Source: Actinomycetota bacterium | GTDB taxonomy: Bacteria; Actinomycetota; Thermoleophilia; Solirubrobacterales; 70-9 | DNA length: 5,376 bases | Assembly: GCA_005884305.1 (NCBI GenBank) | Contig: VAYL01000001.1 | Span: 1 to 5,376, forward strand | Reading direction: 5' to 3' | Part shown: positions 1 through 4,793 of the stretch, piece after piece | How the letters are laid out: each line of letters opens with the position of its first letter | How positions within the stretch are numbered: the first letter of the stretch is position 1 | Notes under the pieces: generated by a model | Seen by the model: only the letters and a program-made list of their open reading frames with translations | What the model was told of the DNA's origin: nothing | The model's database searches: none | Translations under genes and position numbers: made by a program

Positions 1-204
1 CGTAATGGTGGTGCTCTCGCCGCCGGGGATCACCAGTCCGTCGAGTCCCTCCAGCTCGTCCGAGGTCCGAACCTCGACGGGATCGGCGCCGAGCGAGCCC
101 AGCATCTCGGCGTGCGCCGCGAAGTCCCCTTGGCTGGCCAGCGCGCCGATTCGCAGCCGGGTCCGCGCCTCGGTGGCGGTCGGCACGGCGTTTGAGCGAT
201 CCAC
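1..204 (-). CDS. pdxT: PdxT, glutaminase subunit of PLP synthase (N-terminal part, cut by window start)
   Basis: PdxT hydrolyses glutamine and passes ammonia to PdxS for pyridoxal 5'-phosphate synthesis in the cytoplasm (known for the family). The window holds 68 codons. Residues 18-28 ([11 protein letters not shown]) match the first strand of the family, where the usual form is LALQGDF, so Ser replaces the usual Leu. Residues 52-68 contain [16 protein letters not shown], the hallmark strand and GGES loop of class I glutaminase PdxT. The catalytic Cys and the His/Glu pair lie outside the window. I chose GTG at 204 because TAAGG, overlapping the pdxS stop, sits 9 bases before it. A second GTG at 186 is possible and would remove six poorly conserved residues. 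The gene follows pdxS by 11 bases, so the two are surely co-transcribed. Confidence 0.95.
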   Translation of the reverse strand, partial: MDRSNAVPTATEARTRLRIGALASQGDFAAHAEMLGSLGADPVEVRTSDELEGLDGLVIPGGESTTIT

Positions 205-218
205 GTCTGGCGACCTTA
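205..218 (-). promoter_or_regulatory. Ribosome-binding site of pdxT overlapping the pdxS stop
   Basis: On the minus strand the pdxS stop TAA (218-216) runs into TAAGG, followed by nine bases and then the pdxT GTG at 204. The overlap of stop and Shine-Dalgarno suggests translational coupling of the two subunits, which assemble as a 12:12 complex in characterised systems. Confidence 0.5.
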
Positions 219-1103
219 GGCCCCGCGCTGCTGCAGAAGCTCGCCCTCCGCAGCGAGCTGCGCGATGTCGTCCCCCCGCATCGGCTCTCCGAGCTCGATG
301 GATGCGGCCGCGACCCGGTCCGGGTCGTTGAAGTGCGTGGTGGCTTCGACAACGGCCCGGGCGCGACGTTCCGGGTCCTCCGATTTGAAGATGCCCGAGC
401 CGACGAAGTTGCCCTCCGCGCCGAGCTGCATGACTAGCGCCGCGTCCGCCGGGGTCGCGATTCCTCCGGCGCAGAAAAGCGGCACCGGGAGCCAGCCGGT
501 CTCGGCGACCTCGCGGACGACCTCCATCGGCGCACCGAGCTCCTTCGCCTCGGCCCCGAGCTGTTCGGTGCCGAGCGTGGTCAGGCGCTTGATGCCGCCG
601 ACGATGCCGCGAAGGTGGCGGACGGCCTCGACGATGTTGCCGGTGCCGGCTTCGCCCTTAGAACGGATCATCGCCGCGCCCTCGCCGATCCGGCGAAGCG
701 CCTCGCCAAGGTTGGTCGCGCCGCAGACGAATGGGACCTCGAAGGCATGCTTGTCGATGTGGTGCGCCTCGTCGGCGGGCGTCAGGACCTCCGACTCGTC
801 GATGTAGTCCACCTCGAGCGACTCCAGGACCTGGGCCTCGGCGAAGTGCCCGATCCGGGCCTTCGCCATGACGGGAATCGTCACGGATTCCTGAATCTCC
901 TTGATCACCCGGGGGCTCGCCATGCGGGCAACGCCGCCCGCGGCGCGGATGTCGGCGGGAACGCGCTCCAGCGCCATCACCGCGACGGCGCCGGCGTCCT
1001 CCGCGATTCGGGCCTGCTCGGCAGTGGTGACGTCCATGATGACGCCGCCCTTGAGCATCTCCGCGAGCCCACGCTTGACGCGGAATGTCGCTCTCTCCGG
1101 CAT
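216..1103 (-). CDS. pdxS: PdxS, pyridoxal 5'-phosphate synthase lyase subunit
   Basis: PdxS condenses ribose 5-phosphate, glyceraldehyde 3-phosphate and ammonia from PdxT into PLP (DXP-independent route, cytoplasmic). The 295-residue product has the usual family length. It starts [20 protein letters not shown] and contains [11 protein letters not shown], with Asp24. Lys81 lies in MAKARIGH and Lys149 in [11 protein letters not shown]. These match the positions of Asp24, Lys81 (ribose 5-phosphate Schiff base) and Lys149 in the Bacillus enzyme. The phosphate-binding [11 protein letters not shown] and GSGIFKS segments are also present. The frame stays open upstream to about 1286, but that extension is not PdxS-like, so ATG at 1103 is the start. 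No Shine-Dalgarno precedes it; a TATATT box 8 bases upstream suggests a leaderless transcript. It is the first gene of a pdxST operon. Confidence 0.98.
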   Translation of the reverse strand: MPERATFRVKRGLAEMLKGGVIMDVTTAEQARIAEDAGAVAVMALERVPADIRAAGGVARMASPRVIKEIQESVTIPVMAKARIGHFAEAQVLESLEVDYIDESEVLTPADEAHHIDKHAFEVPFVCGATNLGEALRRIGEGAAMIRSKGEAGTGNIVEAVRHLRGIVGGIKRLTTLGTEQLGAEAKELGAPMEVVREVAETGWLPVPLFCAGGIATPADAALVMQLGAEGNFVGSGIFKSEDPERRARAVVEATTHFNDPDRVAAASIELGEPMRGDDIAQLAAEGELLQQRGA

Positions 1104-1111
1104 TGGCTTGG

Positions 1112-1117
1112 AATATA
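1112..1117 (-). promoter_or_regulatory. Candidate -10 box for a leaderless pdxST transcript
   Basis: TATATT lies on the minus strand with 8 bases between it and the pdxS ATG, placing the transcription start at or next to the start codon. It is the best AT-rich hexamer in the 89-base spacer. A convincing -35 is missing: TTGTTT at 1149-1144 is 26 bases away, too far for a standard promoter. No MocR/PdxR-type operator is obvious. Confidence 0.4.
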
Positions 1118-1192
1118 GGGGAGGCGATGCCGCCCGGGTGATGAAACAAGTTCCGCGTGTACTACGTCGTGGCCAGCGCGGTGCAGGGTCGG

Positions 1193-1651
1193 CTACGCCG
1201 CCATCGCGGGCGGGTCGCGGTCGGTCGACGCAGTGTCCGCGCGCGCATACGCCTGACTGCCCGACGGCCCGCCCGATGAGGGCCATGTCTCGACCGCGGA
1301 GACGGGATGCCCTGAAGGAACCGCCACGGGACGCCGCAGGTCACGAATCGCGACCAAAAGCCCGGTCAGGAGGATCGCCCCGGCCGCTAAGACGAGCGCG
1401 CCGATCACCCACGGGGCCCAGGGCAGCGCCTGATGCCAGAAGGGATCGCCCTGCTGGTCGAGACACTGCGCCGCCGGTGGCCAGACCGAGATCCCCTTCT
1501 CGAGACCTCCGCCACCGGCACCGGAGGTCGGGCAATCTCCACCCCAGGAGAGCCAGATCGCGACGCCCCACAGAATGAGCGCGCCCGCGGCGACGACGAC
1601 CGCCACCCCGACGGTCGGCCCGAGCAAACGCCTGGGCCTGCCATCCCTCAC
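1193..1651 (-). CDS. Two-helix membrane protein of unknown function
   Basis: I do not recognise a family. With GTG at 1651 the product is 152 residues: a short basic N-terminus ([10 protein letters not shown]), a helix at about 11-34 ([21 protein letters not shown]), an outer loop of about 45 residues with Gly-rich and Trp-rich parts and two cysteines (Cys40, Cys63), a second helix at about 80-101, and a basic then Ser/Pro-rich cytoplasmic tail. Charge distribution favours both ends inside and the loop outside, so the two Cys could form a disulfide (inference). The frame stays open to GTG 1762, but codons from 1762 to about 1651 are much less GC-rich at third positions, and a large palindrome covers the upstream start. 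A TAGCTT box 8 bases before GTG 1651 would give a leaderless mRNA. The gene lies between the RpiR gene and pdxS, all on one strand. Confidence 0.6.
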   Translation of the reverse strand: MRDGRPRRLLGPTVGVAVVVAAGALILWGVAIWLSWGGDCPTSGAGGGGLEKGISVWPPAAQCLDQQGDPFWHQALPWAPWVIGALVLAAGAILLTGLLVAIRDLRRPVAVPSGHPVSAVETWPSSGGPSGSQAYARADTASTDRDPPAMAA

Positions 1652-1659
1652 GGCCGCGA

Positions 1660-1665
1660 AAGCTA
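1660..1665 (-). promoter_or_regulatory. Candidate -10 box before the two-helix membrane protein
   Basis: TAGCTT on the minus strand fits TANNNT and is 8 bases from GTG 1651, the same spacing as TATATT before pdxS. There is no useful Shine-Dalgarno in front of this GTG. No good -35 was seen. Confidence 0.3.
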
Positions 1666-1741
1666 GACCTGCGGTGCGTCGGAAGACCGAGGTGTCGACC
1701 ACCGAACCCGCAAGTTGCGCGAAATCCCTCCCAAGCGTTCC

Positions 1742-1788
1742 GCGATGGTCGGATTCCCGCACATATGAGTGGGTTTTTCGACCATCGC
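1742..1788. repeat. Large interrupted palindrome centred on CATATG
   Basis: GCGATGGTCG (1742-1751) pairs perfectly over 10 bp with CGACCATCGC (1779-1788). Inside these arms, CCC (1756-1758) can pair with GGG (1771-1773), and the centre is CATATG (1762-1767). The two sides are symmetric about 1765. It could be a transcript stem-loop with an asymmetric internal loop, or a dyad operator. It lies about 90 bases upstream of the preferred start of the membrane-protein gene and just after the RpiR gene. Confidence 0.5.
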
Positions 1789-1800
1789 CGGGACGGCGAT
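1784..1800 (-). terminator. Short hairpin immediately after the RpiR-family gene
   Basis: ATCGCCG (1784-1790), loop GGA, and CGGCGAT (1794-1800) form a perfect 7-bp stem that ends four bases from the regulator's stop codon. On the minus strand no T-run follows, so if it terminates it would be the U-less type reported in actinobacteria. Its 3' arm on the minus strand shares bases 1784-1788 with the larger palindrome, so the two structures exclude each other. Confidence 0.4.
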
Positions 1801-1803
1801 GAG

Positions 1804-2721
1804 CTACTTCAGCTTGAAGGCGCGGATGCGGTCCTTGAACGCCGCCTTGTCGCGCGCGTAGACGCCGTGGGCCAGGGCCTGGATGATTCCCAGGAGCGCC
1901 GAGTTCGAGCGCGTGAACGATGGGCTGTTCGAGGAGTAGTAGAGCGTCAGCTCCGCGTGCTCGCCGACCTCAGAGAGCGTCGCGTCGCTGATCGAGAGCG
2001 TGTGCGCGTGCCGGTGGCGAGCGAGCTTCATGGCGCGGACGACGAGCGGATGCGCCCGGCCCGCCGAGAACGCGATGACGAGCGTGTCCTCGTCGACCCT
2101 GCTGAGCCTCGTGATCGAGTCCTGGCGCGGGCTCGTGACGACCTCGGCGCGGATGTCAAGCAAAGCGAGCAGGTGGCGCAGGTAGCTCGCGAAGAAGGCC
2201 ATCTGGTCGACACCGACAAGCATCACGCGATGCGCGGAGGCGAGCGCCGAGACGCATGCCTCGACCTGCTCGCGCGTGAGGCTGCGCGCCGTGTCCTCGA
2301 CGTTCGCGTGGTCGGTCGCGAGCGAGGACTCAAACTCGGAGTGGTCGAAGTCGAAGAGCTGGCCGCCGGTGCCGCTCGCCTCCTCGGCGGTGCGGTTGCG
2401 GTACTCCTCGATCGCGGCCTGCTGAAGCTCGGGATAGCCCTCGAAGCCGAGAGCCTGCGAGAAGCGGACGACGGTCGAGGACGAGGTGCTCGCGCGGCGG
2501 GCGAGCTCCTCGGCGGTCTGGAACGCCGCCTCGTCGAGGTGGTCGACGATGTAGCGAGCGACGTCTTTCTGGGAGCGGGAGAACTCGTCGAAGCGCTCCG
2601 TGATGTAGCCGCAGAGCGTCTTGCCGTTCTGGCGCGTCGGGCGCCCGTTACGGCGTGGCCGTGCCTGAGCCCCCCGAGAGCGCGACTGAGTTGGACGAGA
2701 CTTCGTGGCCGTCTTGCTCAC
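1804..2721 (-). CDS. MurR/RpiR-family transcriptional regulator (HTH + SIS)
   Basis: RpiR-type regulators bind DNA through an N-terminal HTH and sense phosphosugars through a C-terminal SIS domain (family knowledge). The 305-residue product has a basic Ser/Arg-rich tail at 1-33. The HTH region is about 36-112: FDEFSRSQKDVARYIVDH at 45-62, then AEELARRASTSSSTVVRFSQ (70-89) and ALGFEGYPELQ, the classic recognition-helix signature. The SIS domain is about 150-285 (RVMLVGVDQMAFFASYLRHL at 165-184; FSAGRAHPLVVRAMKLAR at 218-235; LLGIIQALAHGVYA). The usual Gly/Ser-rich first SIS loop is GVDQM here and the SxSGxT loop is FSAGRAHP, so ligand contacts may differ. GTG at 2721 lacks a close ribosome-binding site. 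No sugar-metabolism gene is adjacent, so the target and ligand are unknown; self-regulation or control of the downstream membrane gene is only a guess. Confidence 0.94.
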   Translation of the reverse strand: MSKTATKSRPTQSRSRGAQARPRRNGRPTRQNGKTLCGYITERFDEFSRSQKDVARYIVDHLDEAAFQTAEELARRASTSSSTVVRFSQALGFEGYPELQQAAIEEYRNRTAEEASGTGGQLFDFDHSEFESSLATDHANVEDTARSLTREQVEACVSALASAHRVMLVGVDQMAFFASYLRHLLALLDIRAEVVTSPRQDSITRLSRVDEDTLVIAFSAGRAHPLVVRAMKLARHRHAHTLSISDATLSEVGEHAELTLYYSSNSPSFTRSNSALLGIIQALAHGVYARDKAAFKDRIRAFKLK

Positions 2722-2750
2722 GGCCGGTTGTTTCGCCCCGCTCGGGAATT

Positions 2751-2758
2751 TCCCTCCT
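2751..2758 (-). promoter_or_regulatory. Strong Shine-Dalgarno, 29 bases upstream of the RpiR gene start
   Basis: AGGAGGGA on the minus strand is a near-perfect Shine-Dalgarno, but the next start codon is GTG 2721, 29 bases on. No ATG, GTG or TTG lies at normal spacing. A small CCC-GAGC-GGG fold in between could shorten the effective distance. Alternatively the site is unused, or serves an unusual ATT start out of frame with the regulator. Confidence 0.4.
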
Positions 2759-2784
2759 AACTCAGCGAATCGTGAATCAATTGC

Positions 2785-2830
2785 GGCGGCTTCGCCGCCT
2801 TACATGCCTCTGCGGCGACAAAGTCGCCGC
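2785..2830. repeat. Two tandem perfect hairpins in the divergent spacer
   Basis: First hairpin: GGCGGC (2785-2790), loop TTC, GCCGCC (2794-2799), a 6-bp stem. Second hairpin: GCGGCGAC (2812-2819), loop AAA, GTCGCCGC (2823-2830), an 8-bp stem. They are 12 bases apart and have related GC-rich arms. They lie in the region transcribed ahead of the RpiR gene and upstream of the plus-strand membrane gene. No T-run follows on either strand, so ordinary intrinsic termination is unlikely. Leader structure or a dispersed palindromic repeat are the alternatives. Confidence 0.5.
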
Positions 2831-2864
2831 CCATCAGACCCCGATGTGGTTGGATCGCGCGCAT

Positions 2865-3284
2865 ATGGACGTCGAGTCGGCCCTCCGCACCACCAACCGC
2901 AACATGATCGCCTTCGATCTGGCGCTCGGCAGCGGCGCGCTGTTCGCGCCCGACGCGACGCTGGCGGCGCTGGGACATGAGCGACCCTCGCCCGACGCCC
3001 GGGAGCTATTCCGGCGCAGTGGGCCGGTTTGGCTCACCTTCGCGGCGGCGCATGCGGTCACGGAGATCCGTGGCCGGCCGGAGGACTGGTGGGCGCTCGC
3101 CTGGCTTCGCGGGACCGAGCTCGCAACCGACATCCTGTGGTCGCGCTCATCCGCCTTCACTCGCCCAGGGGCACGAGCCGGGCTCTGGCTCGCCGGAGTC
3201 GGGAACCTCGCGATGGCCGTCGGCTTCGGCTGGCTCGCTACGCGGCGGCCGGCGCGGCGACGGCTGTCCCTGAGGCGCCGCTAG
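2865..3284 (+). CDS. Small four-helix membrane protein of unknown function
   Basis: The family is not recognised. From ATG 2865 the product is 139 residues with four apparent helices: about 13-37 (NMIAFDLALGSGALFAPDATLAALG), 53-69 (GPVWLTFAAAHAVTEIR), 74-93 (DWWALAWLRGTELATDILWS) and 106-126 (GLWLAGVGNLAMAVGFGWLA). It ends in an Arg-rich tail (11 Arg in the last 13 residues, roughly), which should stay in the cytoplasm. Polar and charged residues inside helices 2 and 3 (His, Glu, Arg, Asp) are notable for such a short protein. ATG 2844 is in frame and would add seven residues; neither has a good ribosome-binding site (GGA 10 bases before 2865 is the best). The frame stays open much further upstream, but that part covers the hairpins and the antisense of the regulator. 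Its stop overlaps the stop of the convergent lipoprotein gene. Confidence 0.68.
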   Translation: MDVESALRTTNRNMIAFDLALGSGALFAPDATLAALGHERPSPDARELFRRSGPVWLTFAAAHAVTEIRGRPEDWWALAWLRGTELATDILWSRSSAFTRPGARAGLWLAGVGNLAMAVGFGWLATRRPARRRLSLRRR

Positions 3285-3805
3285 CCACTCGCGCTCCCCG
3301 GCGCCGTACCCGCCGGCCGGCTGCACTCCTTGAAGCCAACAGCCCGGGCCAGTGAGAGGCGCTTCACCTGCTGGCTGACCGTCTTCGCCTGGGCTTTCGC
3401 GTAGGCCGATGCATCGTTCTGCTGCGCCGCCTTCAGCCCCTGCTTCAGGACCGCGACGTTCTTGTCGAGCGACTTGACGTAGGCGTCCATGCTGGATTTG
3501 ACGGATGCGGGCGGGTTGAGGTCACGCAACTGAGCCAGCTCCGTCTCGGTGATCTCAAGCAGCTGCTGGGTCAGCGTCGCCGCGCCCTCGGCGGTCGTCG
3601 GGGGGTTCTGCTGGAGCTGCTGGAACTTGTCGAGCGCCTGACCGCAGATCGCGTCGCCCTGCGAGATCAACTCCTGCTTGGTCAGCGGTTCACCGCCCGT
3701 CGTGGGGGATGGACTGCTGCTGCCTCCTCCCCCGCACCCACTGATCAGGAGCACCCCGACAAGGACGGCCGGGATCGCCCACTTCATCCGATTGCCCGCG
3801 AGCAT
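3281..3805 (-). CDS. Secreted lipoprotein with two conserved-looking cysteines
   Basis: The 174-residue product has a lipoprotein signal: Arg6/Lys8, hydrophobic core WAIPAVLVGVLLI, and lipobox ISGC with Cys24 as the lipidated residue, followed by a Gly/Ser/Pro linker. The mature domain (about 40-165) is helical and Gln/Ala/Lys-rich. It begins LTKQELISQGDAICGQALDK and ends VGFKECSRP. A DAIC motif near the start and a GxxxC motif near the end recur in small actinobacterial lipoproteins of unknown function; Cys54 and Cys161 probably form a disulfide (inference). The start could be ATG 3805 or ATG 3787. I prefer 3805 because a TACGCT box ends 6 bases before it; neither start has a strong Shine-Dalgarno. 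It is divergent from the six-helix membrane gene (46 bases) and convergent, with overlapping stops, with the small membrane gene. Confidence 0.86.
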   Translation of the reverse strand: MLAGNRMKWAIPAVLVGVLLISGCGGGGSSSPSPTTGGEPLTKQELISQGDAICGQALDKFQQLQQNPPTTAEGAATLTQQLLEITETELAQLRDLNPPASVKSSMDAYVKSLDKNVAVLKQGLKAAQQNDASAYAKAQAKTVSQQVKRLSLARAVGFKECSRPAGTAPGSASG

Positions 3806-3811
3806 CGGCGC

Positions 3812-3817
3812 AGCGTA
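3812..3817 (-). promoter_or_regulatory. Candidate -10 box for the lipoprotein gene
   Basis: TACGCT on the minus strand fits TANNNT and is 6 bases from ATG 3805, which would make the mRNA leaderless. It lies in the 46-base spacer shared with the divergent gene, beside a GCGGCGCCGC palindrome (about 3818-3827). Confidence 0.3.
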
Positions 3818-3836
3818 GCGGCGCCGCAGGCGCGGA

Positions 3837-3842
3837 TAGGGT
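3837..3842 (+). promoter_or_regulatory. Candidate -10 box for the six-helix membrane gene
   Basis: TAGGGT fits the actinobacterial TANNNT -10 pattern and is 9 bases before ATG 3852. No Shine-Dalgarno lies between, so a leaderless or near-leaderless transcript is likely. No clear -35 was seen. Confidence 0.35.
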
Positions 3843-3851
3843 CGGCTGCCA

Positions 3852-4586
3852 ATGAGGGCCCGGGAGATCTACGTTCGCACGGTACGGGCCTATCGGGCCC
3901 GCGCGGGTTTCCTGCTCCTCCTCGGCGCGCTCGTCTTCATCCCGCTCGGGTTGCTCGACGCGCTCGCCGGGGAGATAGACCTAGAGAGCCCGGGCGTCTT
4001 TGATCTCGAAACCGCCGCGCTGATCGGCGGGGTCCTGGCGCAGGCCGGGACAACGCTCTTGGGCGAGGTGTTCTACGCCGGCGCCGTCGGCCTGACGATG
4101 CGCCAGGGCGAGCACTCGCCGCCCCCCTCGCTGCGCTACGTCGCGCGGAGGCTCTCCTACGGGCGCCTGATCGCTGTGGACATCCTCCTCACGCTCGGCG
4201 TGGCGCTTGGACTTCTCCTGCTCATCGTGCCGGGCCTCCTGTTCTTCGGCTGGTTCGCTCTCGCGGGACCAATAGTCGAGCTCGAGGGGCGCGGCGTGCG
4301 AGCGGCGTTCGCGCGCAGCCGGCAGCTCGTGCGCGGGTCGGTCTGGACGGTCCTCCTCGTATTGGTCCCGATCACGCTCGCGAGCGAGGCTCTCGCCAGC
4401 GGGCTGGTGGAGCTTCCTCACCTCGTGATCCACACACCGTTCCTTCGCAACTGGGTGGGCGAATCCCTCTCGAACATCCTCCTGTCGCCCTTCTACGCCG
4501 TGGCCGCGGTCCTGATGACCCTGGAGCTTGCGGCGCGAAAGAGCGAGCGAGGTTCGAGCGTGAGATCGGGTACAGGGAGTCCGTAA
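3852..4586 (+). CDS. Six-helix membrane protein, GPDPase-membrane-domain/YciC-like
   Basis: The 244-residue integral membrane protein starts with an amphipathic basic segment (REIYVRTVRAYRARAG). Helices are at about 18-38, 55-80, 105-125, 127-142, 163-185 and 203-226. The most telling part is residues 123-162: LLIVPGLLFFGWFALAGPIVELEG, then a basic GVRAAFARSRQLVRGS. The order PGL, aromatic/hydrophobic helix, "P-V-E-G-G-AF-RS-LV-G" is the hallmark of the membrane domain found alone in many actinobacterial proteins and fused to some glycerophosphodiester phosphodiesterases. No phosphodiesterase domain is present here. The molecular role of such stand-alone proteins is not established; membrane organisation or lipid-related functions are guesses. 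It begins without a ribosome-binding site and is followed 18 bases later by the acidic mini-protein gene, apparently in one operon. Confidence 0.85.
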   Translation: MRAREIYVRTVRAYRARAGFLLLLGALVFIPLGLLDALAGEIDLESPGVFDLETAALIGGVLAQAGTTLLGEVFYAGAVGLTMRQGEHSPPPSLRYVARRLSYGRLIAVDILLTLGVALGLLLLIVPGLLFFGWFALAGPIVELEGRGVRAAFARSRQLVRGSVWTVLLVLVPITLASEALASGLVELPHLVIHTPFLRNWVGESLSNILLSPFYAVAAVLMTLELAARKSERGSSVRSGTGSP

Positions 4587-4591
4587 TCGAC

Positions 4592-4600
4592 GGAAGGAGG
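4592..4600 (+). promoter_or_regulatory. Strong ribosome-binding site of the acidic mini-protein gene
   Basis: GGAAGGAGG lies just after the stop of the upstream membrane gene, with AGCC between it and GTG 4605. It is the clearest Shine-Dalgarno placed close to a start codon in this window and is the main reason to accept the short reading frame as a gene. The 4-base spacing is a little short. Confidence 0.6.
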
Positions 4601-4604
4601 AGCC

Positions 4605-4733
4605 GTGGAGACCGAGACCCCTGGGACCGAGCCGGCCCAGCCCGACGAGTCCGAGACGGGCAACGGCGAGGGCAACGGCGGCGAGGAGTCAGGTGGCGAG
4701 GGCGGCGGCGAGGAGACCAGCCAGGACCAGTAA
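4605..4733 (+). CDS. 42-residue extremely acidic, Gly-rich mini-protein
   Basis: I do not recognise this gene. From GTG 4605 to TAA 4731-4733 it encodes 42 residues starting METETPGTEPAQPDESET and ending GGEETSQDQ. There are 11 Glu, 2 Asp and 11 Gly, and no Lys, Arg or His. It has no aromatic residue and no aliphatic residue larger than Ala apart from the initiator Met. The formal charge is about -13, and it must be disordered. The middle (19-37) is an irregular alternation of Gly-Asn and Gly-Glu units that could have grown by slippage. Support for expression comes from GGAAGGAGG just upstream, the 18-base distance from the upstream membrane gene, and a strong terminator 23 bases after the stop. 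A role as an acidic partner for the basic cytoplasmic faces of the upstream protein, or in metal or polyamine binding, is only speculation. Confidence 0.6.
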   Translation: METETPGTEPAQPDESETGNGEGNGGEESGGEGGGEETSQDQ

Positions 4734-4735
4734 CT

Positions 4736-4757
4736 CCCGCCAACCACCACTGGCGGG
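4736..4757. repeat. Hairpin between the mini-protein gene and the main terminator
   Basis: CCCGCCA (4736-4742) pairs perfectly with TGGCGGG (4751-4757) across an 8-base loop ACCACCAC. It starts two bases after the mini-protein stop and touches the next hairpin at base 4757. On the minus strand it would lie downstream of the amidase gene and could help end that transcript, although no T-run follows. Confidence 0.45.
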
Positions 4758-4793
4758 GCCCCGGCGCGAACCGCCGGGGCCTTCGCTTTATTT
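4757..4793 (+). terminator. Intrinsic terminator of the membrane protein/mini-protein operon
   Basis: GGCCCCGGCG (4757-4766) pairs perfectly over 10 bp with CGCCGGGGCC (4772-4781) across a 5-base loop, followed by TTCGCTTTATTT. This is a standard stem with a T-rich tail for plus-strand transcription. The T-rich tail contains the complement of the amidase stop codon (TAA, 4790-4788), so the converging genes are packed tightly. In the minus direction the same stem follows the amidase stop but lacks a T-run. Confidence 0.82.

Noticed and set aside
1104..1192. Riboswitch or PdxR operator in front of pdxST
   Set aside because: The candidate promoter places the transcript start at the pdxS ATG, leaving no leader. 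No strong stem-loop or repeated motif was seen in the spacer.
1104..1286. N-terminal extension of PdxS to an upstream ATG
   Set aside because: The extra 61 residues have no PdxS character and overlap the preceding gene. The family begins near the [10 protein letters not shown] segment, and residue numbering from ATG 1103 puts all key residues at canonical positions.
901..1578. 225-codon plus-strand frame across pdxS and the two-helix gene
   Set aside because: It is an antisense shadow: Arg/Pro/Ala/Ser-rich, spans two minus-strand genes and their spacer, and has no domain.
1765..2760. Long plus-strand frame (331 codons) opposite the RpiR gene
   Set aside because: It is the antisense of a clear HTH-SIS gene. 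Its product is a monotonous Arg/Glu/Ala/Val/Leu string with no domain, typical of open antisense frames in GC-rich DNA.
2785..2830. CRISPR or other direct-repeat array
   Set aside because: There are only two unequal hairpins with different stems and loops, with no regular spacers or further copies in the window.
4605..4733. Prokaryotic ubiquitin-like protein (Pup)
   Set aside because: Size, acidity and a terminal Gln are suggestive, but Pup ends in GGQ or GGE after a conserved helical region with hydrophobic residues. This product ends SQDQ and has no hydrophobic helix, and no proteasome or ligase gene is near.
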